From: JAGNRR01 sp964612525
GTDB lineage: Bacteria > Bacteroidota > Bacteroidia > Chitinophagales > Chitinophagaceae
NCBI GenBank assembly: GCA_964612525.1
Contig: CAZTCQ010000037.1
Coordinates: 1-24,671 of the forward strand
Direction of reading: 5' to 3'
Length of the DNA: 24,671 nucleotides
Shown here: piece by piece, positions 1-6,840 of the stretch
How positions within the stretch are numbered: position 1 is the first letter of the stretch
How the letters are laid out: every line of letters begins with the position of its first letter
Position numbers and translations under genes: made by a program
Notes under the pieces: generated by a model
What the model saw: the letters and a program-made list of their open reading frames with translations, nothing else
What the model was told of the DNA's origin: nothing
The model's database searches: none

Positions 1-134
1 TCATAAGCAATAACTTCCCCTACACGTTCCATATTTCTTCTAAAACGCATGCGGTCTTGTTGAACCTCTGGGTGACGTAGTTCGTTCATCCAGACCTTTA
101 CGAGGGAGTTTTCCTTTGCTAAATGATGTACCAT
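1..134 (-). CDS. upp: uracil phosphoribosyltransferase, N-terminal part
   Basis: This is the first 44 codons of a gene running off the left edge of the window, starting at the ATG at 134-132. The segment DRMRFRRNMERVGEVIAYE matches the conserved N-terminal region of Bacteroidota Upp, where R-D-x-x-x-Q-x-D-R-M-R-F-R-x-N-x-E-R-x-G-E is typical. Upp joins uracil to PRPP to make UMP in pyrimidine salvage. The PRPP-binding loop and active site lie outside the window, so the call rests on the N-terminus only. The start lies 8 bases after the stop of the toxin gene upstream, so the two are probably transcribed together. Confidence 0.75.
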   Translation of the reverse strand, partial: MVHHLAKENSLVKVWMNELRHPEVQQDRMRFRRNMERVGEVIAY

Positions 135-142
135 AATTTTAT

Positions 143-445
143 TTATAAATAGGAGGTTTGTGGGTTTTGGTACGTGTTGATCAATCCAATAATATGAACC
201 ATTTTGTGGTCTTCATTTATATAATAATGAATCATGTAGGGGAAATTAGGAACAACGAAACATCTAATTATTTTCTTATACCTTATTTGATAAAAAGGAT
301 TTGTTTCTAAAAAACTCAAACAAGTATCAAATTTTTCATAAAACTTTACTCCCAAGCCAACTTGTTTATTTTCGTAATAGTTCATGGCAATCTTTAAGTC
401 GTTTTCGGCATGAGGCTCAATCTTGATAATAAATTTGCTGCTCAA
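143..445 (-). CDS. RelE/ParE-family toxin
   Basis: This is a 100-residue basic protein with the RelE/ParE outline: an N-terminal strand (FIIKIEPHAENDLK), a two-helix hairpin containing YYENKQVGLGVKFYEKFDTCLSFL, then the strand block Y-x-x-R-Y-K-K-I-I-R-C-F-V-V-P-N-F-P-Y-M-I-H-Y-Y and a final strand MVHIIGLINTYQNP. Family members are either ribosome-dependent mRNases (RelE) or gyrase poisons (ParE); the sequence fits the ParE-like branch better, but the target is not certain. The start is TTG (445-443). It lies two bases past the antitoxin stop, there is an in-frame stop five codons further upstream, and the first in-frame ATG is at residue 22, which would remove the first strand. Translation is probably coupled to the antitoxin. 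Confidence 0.8.
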   Translation of the reverse strand: MSSKFIIKIEPHAENDLKIAMNYYENKQVGLGVKFYEKFDTCLSFLETNPFYQIRYKKIIRCFVVPNFPYMIHYYINEDHKMVHIIGLINTYQNPQTSYL

Positions 446-447
446 GA

Positions 448-678
448 TTAGAGACCTAATTTACTTCGCAATTCCTTTCTCGTAATACCTGAATCTGGTG
501 TTACTTTTTCCAAACGCTTCATCATTTCATCTTGCACTTCTTGCGGTACTTCTATTATATCCGATTTAATGTTTTCCATAATATTGGCATTGGAGCTTAA
601 AATCCCTTGCCACTCTTCCATAGTTAGGACTACATTGGTAGGAGCGCCCTCCGAATTAAATATGTATTGAATTGCCAT
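448..678 (-). CDS. antitoxin of the RelE/ParE pair
   Basis: This is a 76-residue acidic protein directly upstream of the toxin gene, with only two bases between its stop and the toxin start. The N-terminus (MAIQYIFNSEGAPTNVVLTMEEWQGIL) resembles small Bacteroidota antitoxins that begin with a short beta-hairpin followed by an E-E-W helix. The C-terminal part (residues about 45-76) is a charged helix likely to wrap the toxin. No clear ribbon-helix-helix or helix-turn-helix can be seen, so self-repression of the operon is only an assumption. The call rests mainly on size, order and partner. The 95 bases to the divergent anmK gene must hold the promoter, but I see no convincing TAnnTTTG box there. 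Confidence 0.7.
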   Translation of the reverse strand: MAIQYIFNSEGAPTNVVLTMEEWQGILSSNANIMENIKSDIIEVPQEVQDEMMKRLEKVTPDSGITRKELRSKLGL

Positions 679-773
679 AAGGTTAAAGTTACAAATATTT
701 TTTTGAAATCTAAGTTTAAATAATTCTTATGGAGAAAGGCAAACATGTATAAAATATATCTCATTTTTACAAA

Positions 774-1862
774 ATGGTTTACCGAGTGATAGGTGTAATG
801 AGCGGAAGTTCGATGGATGGCTTGGATATGGCTTATTGTGTCTTCAGTGAAATTGGTGGCGAATGGAGTTGTGAAATTGAAGCGGCTGATTCTATCCAGT
901 TTAATGAAGATTGGAAACAGAAATTACCGAAGCTCACAGAACTTTCAGCCATGGATTTATTGCAAACACATGTCGATTTTGGTCATTATGTAGGACAACA
1001 AATTAATACGTTTATAGAAAAAAATGCGCTAGAACATAAAGTACATTTTGTAGCTAGTCATGGGCATACGGTATTTCATAATCCCACGCCGGGGCGTGGC
1101 AAGCCCCACGGTATGACGTTTCAAATGGGAGATGGAGCAAGTATTGCTGCGGAGTTAGAATTACCTGTAATTTCAGACTTAAGAAATATGGATATTGCCT
1201 TCGGTGGCCAAGGTGCGCCCATAGTGCCCATTGCCGAAAAATTATTGTGGGGTGGATATGAATACTTTTTGAACCTAGGTGGCATCGCCAATATTGCTCA
1301 TCACGTCGATGACAAAATCGCAGCCTTTGATGTATGTCCTGCGAATCGTGTTTTAAACGCATTATTAAATACGATTGGTAAAGAATATGATGACAAAGGC
1401 ACACTGGCTGCTAGCGGCACATGTGATGGTGTTTTGTTAGAAAAACTAAACGCCCTAGTTTACTACCATCAAGAAGCGCCTAAATCCTTGGCCAATCAGT
1501 TTGGCTTGGAGCAAGTGCTACCTTTAATACAACAGAGTAAGTTAGAATTAAAAAATCAAGCGAACACTTTCGTGGAGCATGTCGCGATGCAAATTGGTAG
1601 AGCGTGTACTGCAGAAGGCAAAATGCTCATTAGCGGGGGTGGAGCACATAATGATTATTTGCTTAGAAGAATATCGTATTACGCAGGTCTGAAAAATATA
1701 ACTATAGAAAAAGCGGATGTGCAAACTATAGAATATAAAGAAGCCGTTGCGATGGCACTAATGGGGGCTTTGCGATGGCGCGAAGAAGAAAATGTATTGT
1801 CAAGCGTAACAGGATCTCGGCAAAATTCTATCGGAGGTGCACTTTGGATGGGACGCAACTAA
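774..1862 (+). CDS. anmK: anhydro-N-acetylmuramic acid kinase
   Basis: The 362-residue protein has the full AnmK signature and the usual family length. It carries the N-terminal phosphate loop GVMSGSSMDGLD (residues 7-18), the QMGDGASIAAELELPVISD segment (about 117-135), RNMDIAFGGQGAPIVP (137-152) with Asp140 as the likely catalytic base, LNLGGIANI (167-174), FDVCPANRVLN (185-195) and the C-terminal ISGGGAHNDYLLRR. AnmK phosphorylates and opens 1,6-anhydro-MurNAc to MurNAc-6-phosphate in cytoplasmic cell-wall recycling. It is the first gene of a four-gene block; the next start codon lies one base after its stop. No partner recycling genes (murQ, nagZ) are in the window. Confidence 0.95.
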   Translation: MVYRVIGVMSGSSMDGLDMAYCVFSEIGGEWSCEIEAADSIQFNEDWKQKLPKLTELSAMDLLQTHVDFGHYVGQQINTFIEKNALEHKVHFVASHGHTVFHNPTPGRGKPHGMTFQMGDGASIAAELELPVISDLRNMDIAFGGQGAPIVPIAEKLLWGGYEYFLNLGGIANIAHHVDDKIAAFDVCPANRVLNALLNTIGKEYDDKGTLAASGTCDGVLLEKLNALVYYHQEAPKSLANQFGLEQVLPLIQQSKLELKNQANTFVEHVAMQIGRACTAEGKMLISGGGAHNDYLLRRISYYAGLKNITIEKADVQTIEYKEAVAMALMGALRWREEENVLSSVTGSRQNSIGGALWMGRN

Positions 1863-1863
1863 T

Positions 1864-3723
1864 ATGAAATGGCTCAGTAGAATATCATTGATTCTAGCCG
1901 CTGTGGCCGCCATCTTTTTCTTCACAAATTATGGTGTAAAAAAAGATATTTTCTATGGTGATGCCTTGGGTTACTACTCCTACTTGCCATCGGCATTTTG
2001 TTTGAACAATTTAGACTCGATCGACAAATTCCCACAGGAAAAAAAAGTAGCACCAGGAATTCAACGTTATTTTCAGATGTATCGTACCCACGGTGAAATC
2101 ACACCTAAAGGTTTTTATATAAATCAGTACACCTACGGCGTCGCCCTTTTTGAGCTTCCTTTTTTTTTGGTAGCAAAAGCTTACGTGCAAATCAACAATC
2201 AAAATGATAACGGATACACTCTTCCTTACCACACGGCTGTCTTATGCAGTTCCCTTTTTTACCTGCTTCTCGGTTTGTTTTTTTGTTATAAGAACCTTCG
2301 ATTTTTTTATCCGAAATCTGTTTCCATCTTAGGGATTAGTATTCTACTTTTAGCAAGTAATTTATTTTGGTTTTCGTTTTTACAATTAGGAATGGTCCAT
2401 ATTCCTTTGTTCTTTTTAGTATCTCTATTGATTTACTGCACCATCCAATTTTACAAAAGTAAAAAAGCAAAGTGGCTTTATTTCTTAGGGCTTACTTTGG
2501 GTTTAATTACACTTTTGCGTCCCACAGACATCATTTTTGGATTGATACCCCTTCTCTACAAAATTGATAGCGTAAAAGCCCTCCGTGAACGCCTTACATT
2601 TTTAATAGGGTTTAAATTAAAATGGCTATTGGCCCTTGCGCTCTTCCTATTGCCCATTCTGCCACAACTCATTTTTTGGAAAATTTATGCCGGATCATTT
2701 ATTTACTACAGCTACAATGGTCAGAGCTTTAATTTTTCAAATCCAGCATTATGGAAAGGGCTTTTTGGAGCTGAAAATGGTTGGCTTTTATATTCCCCTA
2801 TTTGGTTACTCCTGGCCTTATTATTTTTTACAAAAGAAAAGTTACATGGCTTCAAATTAGTCACGCTGATTGTACTTCCTCTTTATTGCTATATTATTTA
2901 TTCGTGGTTCTGCTATCAATATATTAATGGATTTGGCTCTCGCCCAATGATTCACATTTATCCACTATTAGCCATAGCCTTAGCGGCGATTTTCCAATGG
3001 GCTCAAAGCAAGAAATGGATGGCAGGCTCCATAGTGGTTTTTGTTTTGTTTTTTAGCTATATAAACTTACACTATTCACAACTTAATGCAGAAGATAAGT
3101 ATTGTTCTGAATTCTCGAACTATGAGTTTTATCGTAACATGATGTTCAAAAACAAACTGAGCTATAACGATATGGTCATCAAAGATTCTAAAATTTATCA
3201 GCCTCTTGAAAGTAAAATTCAACCGATAAAAAAGATAGGTTTTTTCAATTTTAAAAATGATACTAGCCTTGTCCATGAATTCGATACGGCACTACAAGAT
3301 TCAATAATTACGTTTCCGGCCGGAAAAGAATTTGCTCCGCTAGAACTTCAGTCCGTACTGGAAGATACGAAATCTAAAGATGAGTATTTCATAAAGGCAA
3401 GCTGCGCGGCAAAATTCTCAAGACCCGTTTTTGATCGGTATCGATCAGTGCTTCTTGTTCATAAATTCAATACTCCGTCAAAAGACATTAGTTGGCACTC
3501 GCTCAACATGGCAACCAAAACGAACTTGCCCAATGATAGAGCGTTCGCTCATGATTCTATTCGATTGTTCAGAAGTGTTCCTCAGGTTTGGGATACGCTA
3601 TCATATTACATCCCCGTGCCCAAACACACTGAGCCCCTCACCTCGACCATCGAGTTTTGGAATATGGCTCAAATAGAATTTCAACTTCAATTTTTACAAT
3701 TAGAACTTTATAAGAAAAAATAA
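1864..3723 (+). CDS. multi-pass membrane protein, probable GT-C-type glycosyltransferase
   Basis: This is a 619-residue protein with a first membrane helix at residues 6-24, about ten further hydrophobic segments up to about residue 420, and a soluble C-terminal region of about 190 residues. The first external loop holds YGDALGYYSYLPSAF (31-45). An acidic residue in that loop is where GT-C enzymes place their catalytic base, and GDxxGYYxYLP is a form I associate with Bacteroidota membrane proteins of this type. Such enzymes move sugars from lipid carriers to lipids, glycans or proteins on the outer face of the inner membrane; donor and acceptor here are unknown. I chose the ATG at 1864 over an in-frame ATG at 1837, because it directly follows the anmK stop and begins with a normal basic-hydrophobic anchor. 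A polyprenyl-phosphate-linked polymerase is an alternative. Confidence 0.65.
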   Translation: MKWLSRISLILAAVAAIFFFTNYGVKKDIFYGDALGYYSYLPSAFCLNNLDSIDKFPQEKKVAPGIQRYFQMYRTHGEITPKGFYINQYTYGVALFELPFFLVAKAYVQINNQNDNGYTLPYHTAVLCSSLFYLLLGLFFCYKNLRFFYPKSVSILGISILLLASNLFWFSFLQLGMVHIPLFFLVSLLIYCTIQFYKSKKAKWLYFLGLTLGLITLLRPTDIIFGLIPLLYKIDSVKALRERLTFLIGFKLKWLLALALFLLPILPQLIFWKIYAGSFIYYSYNGQSFNFSNPALWKGLFGAENGWLLYSPIWLLLALLFFTKEKLHGFKLVTLIVLPLYCYIIYSWFCYQYINGFGSRPMIHIYPLLAIALAAIFQWAQSKKWMAGSIVVFVLFFSYINLHYSQLNAEDKYCSEFSNYEFYRNMMFKNKLSYNDMVIKDSKIYQPLESKIQPIKKIGFFNFKNDTSLVHEFDTALQDSIITFPAGKEFAPLELQSVLEDTKSKDEYFIKASCAAKFSRPVFDRYRSVLLVHKFNTPSKDISWHSLNMATKTNLPNDRAFAHDSIRLFRSVPQVWDTLSYYIPVPKHTEPLTSTIEFWNMAQIEFQLQFLQLELYKKK

Positions 3724-3725
3724 TC

Positions 3726-4436
3726 ATGCGCATATTCTTCGAAGAAACTATTCCGTCAGAAACCTTTTCACTTTCGCCTGAAACGGCCAAGCATGTTACG
3801 CAGGTATTACGCATGAAAGAAGGTGAGCATTGCCTTTTGACTGATGGCAACGGAATAAAAGCCACCGTACAAATTTCAACAATTTCCAAACGAACTTGCG
3901 AGGTCCGTGTTTTGAAAAAAGAAGAAATTACAAATTCGAATCCTGATATTCACTTAGCCATTTCATTTACAAAAAATAATGCACGCATGGAGTGGTTGCT
4001 CGAAAAAATTACAGAAATTGGTGTGCGAAGTATTTATCCAATCATTACCAATCGTAGCGAACGAAAAGAAATAAAAGCGGAACGATTTAATAAAAAATTA
4101 ATTTCAGCCATGCTTCAAAGCCAGCAATACCATTTGCCTATTATACACGAACCAGTCTACTTTAATGAATTCGTTTCAATAAAGTATGATAATAAATTCA
4201 TTGCTCACTGCGAGAGTAGTATAAACCGAAAACAGCTAAACAAATCAACTAAAAACAACTCAACGATTATAGCCATTGGCCCCGAAGGAGATTTTACAAT
4301 TGAAGAAATCGAGCAGGCCTTACAACAAAACTTTAAGAGCGTTAGCCTAGGAAAAAATCGTCTACGAACTGAAACCGCAGGTTTAGTTGCTGTAACTTTA
4401 CTACATCAAAATGTACAACAGTCAAACGAAATCTAG
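3726..4436 (+). CDS. rsmE: 16S rRNA (uracil1498-N3)-methyltransferase
   Basis: The 236-residue protein has an N-terminal PUA-like domain (HVTQVLRMKEGEHCLLTDGNG, residues 23-43) and a C-terminal SPOUT methyltransferase domain. The latter carries the trefoil-knot motifs IGPEGDFTIEEI (184-195) and LGKNRLRTETAGL (208-220), both hallmark SAM-binding sequences of RsmE. It methylates N3 of U1498 in 16S rRNA within the 30S subunit. The start is two bases after the upstream membrane-protein stop, and the 3' end is followed closely by the DUF4159 gene, so all four genes from 774 on probably form one transcript. Confidence 0.95.
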   Translation: MRIFFEETIPSETFSLSPETAKHVTQVLRMKEGEHCLLTDGNGIKATVQISTISKRTCEVRVLKKEEITNSNPDIHLAISFTKNNARMEWLLEKITEIGVRSIYPIITNRSERKEIKAERFNKKLISAMLQSQQYHLPIIHEPVYFNEFVSIKYDNKFIAHCESSINRKQLNKSTKNNSTIIAIGPEGDFTIEEIEQALQQNFKSVSLGKNRLRTETAGLVAVTLLHQNVQQSNEI

Positions 4437-4445
4437 TACAACACA

Positions 4446-4473
4446 GCGCCCTCTGGAGAGGGGGCGGGGGGTG
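4446..4473. repeat. GC-rich REP-like element
   Basis: A short, strikingly GC-rich patch in AT-rich DNA. It contains the hairpin CCCTC-TGGA-GAGGG (4449-4462) followed by a G-run. From memory it resembles the interspersed Bacteroidota repeat built around CCCTCTGGAGAGGG plus a GGGGTG tail. It lies immediately after the rsmE stop and just upstream of, or inside, the N-terminal coding region of the DUF4159 gene. No second copy is present in this window, so its repetitive nature cannot be shown here. Confidence 0.5.
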
Positions 4474-5136
4474 TGTAAAAACAAAAAACGCTTCTTACTC
4501 ATTTGTATTCTATCCATTTTTGCTTTTTCAGCACAAGCGCAAAAGATGCAATTAGGACTTCTAGTTTACAATGGTGGTGGTGATTGGTATGCCAATCCGA
4601 CAGCACTGAAAAACTTAGCACAATTTTCTAATCAAAAATTAGGTACCAGCTTCTCAGCACAAGAAGCACAAGTAGAAGTAGGAAGTGGTGAATTATTTAA
4701 TTATCCAATTTTGTTTGCCACGGGACACGGACGAATTGCCTTCAATGATGCCGAAGCCGAAAACTTGCGCACCTATTTAATAGCAGGCGGTTTTTTGCAC
4801 ATTGACGATAATTATGGCATGGATAAATATGTGCGCCCTGCCATGAAAAAAGTATTTCCTGAATTAGAATTTGTAGAACTCCCATTCTCACATCCGATTT
4901 ATCATCAGAAATACAATTTTAATAATGGCTTACCAAAAATTCACGAACATGACAAAAAACCACCGCGCGGGTATGGACTGGTTTATCGGGGTCGTGTTGT
5001 GTGTTATTACACCAAAGAAACGGACTTAAATGATGGCTGGGAAGATCCTGAGGTTCACAATGACACGCCGCAACAGCGCTCATTAGCCTTGCGTATGGGT
5101 GCCAATATTATTCAGTATGCCTTCATGGGTTACTAG
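4471..5136 (+). CDS. exported DUF4159-domain protein
   Basis: From the GTG at 4471 this is a 221-residue protein with a signal peptide (KNKKRFLLICILSIFAFSAQA, cut before QK) and then a DUF4159 domain. That domain shows LLVYNGGGDWYANPTALKNL, FATGHGRIAFNDAEAENLRTYL, the GGFLHIDDNYGMD block and a C-terminal RMGANIIQYAFMGY. DUF4159 proteins are envelope proteins of unknown function with a flavodoxin or glutaminase-like fold, common in Bacteroidota. The frame is also open back to an ATG at 4411 inside rsmE, which would put a basic, REP-encoded stretch before the signal peptide; GTG 4471 gives a normal signal peptide and is preferred, with some doubt. The gene ends tail-to-tail with the lipoprotein gene, the palindrome CTAG supplying both stop codons. 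Confidence 0.8.
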   Translation: MCKNKKRFLLICILSIFAFSAQAQKMQLGLLVYNGGGDWYANPTALKNLAQFSNQKLGTSFSAQEAQVEVGSGELFNYPILFATGHGRIAFNDAEAENLRTYLIAGGFLHIDDNYGMDKYVRPAMKKVFPELEFVELPFSHPIYHQKYNFNNGLPKIHEHDKKPPRGYGLVYRGRVVCYYTKETDLNDGWEDPEVHNDTPQQRSLALRMGANIIQYAFMGY

Positions 5137-5702
5137 TTAAACTGAAAGGTTTTCATTATTTTTTCACCCACCTCCGTGTACTTTGCTACGGACTCTTTTT
5201 GTACTGTTAAGGTTACCACATAAGCCACCCCTTTTTCTACCGTAAAATATTGATGAAAGGCTAAATCGTTTCCTCCTTGCTTTCCGGAATATTCCAATTC
5301 ATGAAAACTCCGCCCATTCACTTCAGCAGTTTCATTTATAGTAATTTTTGCGTCACTGATATATTTCTCAACCTGCGTTGTTGAGGCCTCGACATATTGC
5401 TCCAGCGTAATAGAATTAGATGGAAGCTTCTCGGTCATCACGTTGATGTTCTCGCTAAAATTATCTGACTTGTCGTCGCTCGGAGCAAAGAGTAAAAGTT
5501 TAGTCCCAAGAGTTCCGCTAGTATCTAATTTCCAATCGCTAGGAAAATGCATACTAAAATTCTCTCGCACTATAGTCTCCCACCCGTCAGGTGCAGGGAT
5601 GGATTTACTAGTCGAAGATTTTATGCTTGTTTTCGAATCATCTTGATTACAAGAAAATAAGAAAAACACGGCTAAGACTGAATAGAGTATTTGGCGTTTC
5701 AT
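5133..5702 (-). CDS. small lipoprotein, PsbP/DcrB-like fold possible
   Basis: The 189-residue protein starts with a lipoprotein signal (MKRQILYSVLAVFFLFSC, lipidated Cys18) followed by NQDDS. Acidic residues at +3/+4 after the Cys resemble the export signal that sends lipoproteins to the cell surface in some Bacteroidota, but this is inference. After a Ser/Lys-rich linker (about 22-38) come GWETIVRENFSMHFPSDWK, a long middle region and QKESVAKYTEVGEKIMKTFQF. The pattern of F-S-h-x-x-P-x-x-W near the start and E-K-I-h-x-T-F-x-F at the end fits the DcrB/PsbP/DUF1795 group. No enzymatic residues are evident and the function is unknown. Confidence 0.7.
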   Translation of the reverse strand: MKRQILYSVLAVFFLFSCNQDDSKTSIKSSTSKSIPAPDGWETIVRENFSMHFPSDWKLDTSGTLGTKLLLFAPSDDKSDNFSENINVMTEKLPSNSITLEQYVEASTTQVEKYISDAKITINETAEVNGRSFHELEYSGKQGGNDLAFHQYFTVEKGVAYVVTLTVQKESVAKYTEVGEKIMKTFQFN

Positions 5703-5820
5703 AGTACATAAATTTAAAAAACAAAATACAAAAAAAAAGTTGATTTAGTAGAGAAAGGTATTCCGAGCAGAGAAGCGTAATATTTCAAGTTTGAGAACGT
5801 CTATTGTTCTATCTGTTAAA

Positions 5821-5860
5821 CCTATCAAAATATAGGCTCTAAGCCACTTGTAGAAAGTGG
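5821..5860. repeat. two inverted repeats upstream of the iscU promoter
   Basis: CCTAT-CAAAAT-ATAGG at 5821-5836 is followed by CCACTT-GTAGA-AAGTGG at 5844-5860. Both lie just before the probable -33 element of iscU. They could be operators or remnants of a hairpin. They do not match the IscR site that I know from Proteobacteria. Confidence 0.4.
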
Positions 5861-5866
5861 GTATAA

Positions 5867-5898
5867 TTTGGGTACAAGAGGTTTTGGCAGTAACTTTG
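5867..5898 (+). promoter_or_regulatory. probable promoter of iscU
   Basis: TTTG at 5867-5870, a 20-base spacer and TAACTTTG at 5891-5898 match the Bacteroidota housekeeping promoter (TTTG or TTG, 17-23 bases, TAnnTTTG). The -7 box ends 21 bases before the ATG, which leaves room for a short leader. The -33 part overlaps a GGGTA direct repeat (5854-5877) that is also found upstream of dnaA. Confidence 0.65.
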
Positions 5899-5919
5899 TA
5901 AATATAAAAAAAGTGAGTT

Positions 5920-6339
5920 ATGGCATATTCAGAGAAAGTATTGGATCATTATAATAACCCTAAAAATGTGGGGACGTTAGATAAAGAAAGTAAAGCAGTA
6001 GGAACGGGCTTAGTGGGCGCTCCAGAATGTGGAGATGTTATGCGACTTCAAATTGAAGTAGATGATGCCACGGGCACAATCAAAGACGCTAAATTTAAAA
6101 CATTCGGATGTGGATCGGCGATTGCATCTTCTAGTGTGGCTACAGAGTGGCTCAAAGGAAAATCAATTGATGATGCGATTAGTATCGACAATATGGATAT
6201 TGTAGAAGAGCTAAGTTTACCTCCTGTAAAAATACACTGTTCTGTTCTTGCAGAAGATGCTATTAAATCAGCGATCAACGATTACCGCAAGAAAAACGGT
6301 TTAGAAGAAATTGAGCTAGAGGAAAAAATAGTTCACTAA
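5920..6339 (+). CDS. iscU: iron-sulfur cluster assembly scaffold IscU
   Basis: The 139-residue protein has the three conserved cluster cysteines: Cys37 in APECGD (with Asp39), Cys64 in FGCGSAIAS and Cys107 in KIHCSVLAEDA. It also has LPPVK (100-104), the site bound by the HscA chaperone. IscU receives sulfur from a cysteine desulfurase, builds a [2Fe-2S] cluster and passes it on. It ends with an acidic tail (GLEEIELEEKIVH). The upstream gene is an unrelated lipoprotein on the other strand, so the cysteine desulfurase gene is not adjacent. An A-type carrier gene follows after 109 bases. Confidence 0.95.
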   Translation: MAYSEKVLDHYNNPKNVGTLDKESKAVGTGLVGAPECGDVMRLQIEVDDATGTIKDAKFKTFGCGSAIASSSVATEWLKGKSIDDAISIDNMDIVEELSLPPVKIHCSVLAEDAIKSAINDYRKKNGLEEIELEEKIVH

Positions 6340-6358
6340 TTTCTAGACACTAGAAATT
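6338..6358. promoter_or_regulatory. perfect 9-base inverted repeat after the iscU stop
   Basis: AATTTCTAG-ACA-CTAGAAATT (6338-6358) overlaps the last two bases of the iscU stop codon. It is AT-rich and not followed by a U-run, so it is a weak terminator candidate. It could instead be an mRNA-stabilising or attenuating hairpin, or a protein site. A related TCTAGAAA recurs immediately before the iscA-type start, and AAAGTCTA occurs twice (6409-6416 and 6437-6444) in the same spacer. Confidence 0.4.
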
Positions 6359-6448
6359 TGACTTTCGACGCCGGATAGATTTTTATTAAAACATTCTGGC
6401 TTGGTGAGAAAGTCTAAAATCTATTGTCTTCAATTTAAAGTCTAGAAA

Positions 6449-6796
6449 ATGGAAGTAGCAGAAGAAAACGGAATATATATCACGGACAAGGCTAAGGCTA
6501 AGGTTCTTTCTCTGATGAAAGAGTCGGGTGCCGATGAATCTTACTTTGTACGAGTAAGTGTTGTGGGTGGTGGCTGTTCGGGTTTGAGCTATAAATTAGA
6601 TTTTGATAATGAATCCCAACCTACAGATCAAGTGTTTGAAGACAAAGGAATCAGAATCGTGTGCGATATGAAAAGCTTTTTATACCTCGTAAATACCGAG
6701 CTTGATTTCAGTGATGGCTTGAACGGAAAAGGGTTTAATTTTATCAATCCAAACGCGAGTCGTTCTTGCGGTTGTGGTGAAAGTTTTGCGGTTTAA
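6449..6796 (+). CDS. iscA: A-type Fe-S carrier protein (IscA/HesB family)
   Basis: The 115-residue protein has the HesB/IscA pattern with the three required cysteines: Cys43 in VGGGCSGLSYKLDF and Cys107/Cys109 in the C-terminal SCGCGESF. A-type carriers take clusters from the scaffold and deliver them to target enzymes. The start ATG follows TCTAGAAA. It is downstream of iscU in the same direction and probably in the same operon, although the 109-base spacer with an inverted repeat leaves room for separate control. The exact subtype (IscA, ErpA or SufA) cannot be told from the sequence alone. Confidence 0.9.
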   Translation: MEVAEENGIYITDKAKAKVLSLMKESGADESYFVRVSVVGGGCSGLSYKLDFDNESQPTDQVFEDKGIRIVCDMKSFLYLVNTELDFSDGLNGKGFNFINPNASRSCGCGESFAV

Positions 6797-6840
6797 TTAC
6801 TCGCTGACTTTTCAACTACCGAACTGATTCTACATTTATT

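Noticed and set aside
1054..1404. Antisense open frame inside anmK, and similar open frames opposite other genes (for example 2011-2232, 6048-6278, 22324-22689)
   Set aside because: They lie wholly opposite well-supported genes, encode no recognisable domain and have the look of chance open frames.
1837..1863. ATG at 1837 as start of the membrane protein
   Set aside because: It would overlap the end of anmK by 26 bases; the ATG at 1864 directly after the anmK stop starts a normal membrane anchor.
2636..2860. Same-strand open frame within the membrane protein gene
   Set aside because: It is a shifted frame of a well-supported coding region, without its own start context.
5133..5136. CTAG shared by two convergent stop codons as a functional site
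   Set aside because: A four-base palindrome at touching gene ends can arise by chance; nothing more was seen there.
5844..5898. IscR-type regulatory site before iscU
   Set aside because: The inverted repeats do not match the IscR consensus known from Proteobacteria and no iscR gene is nearby.
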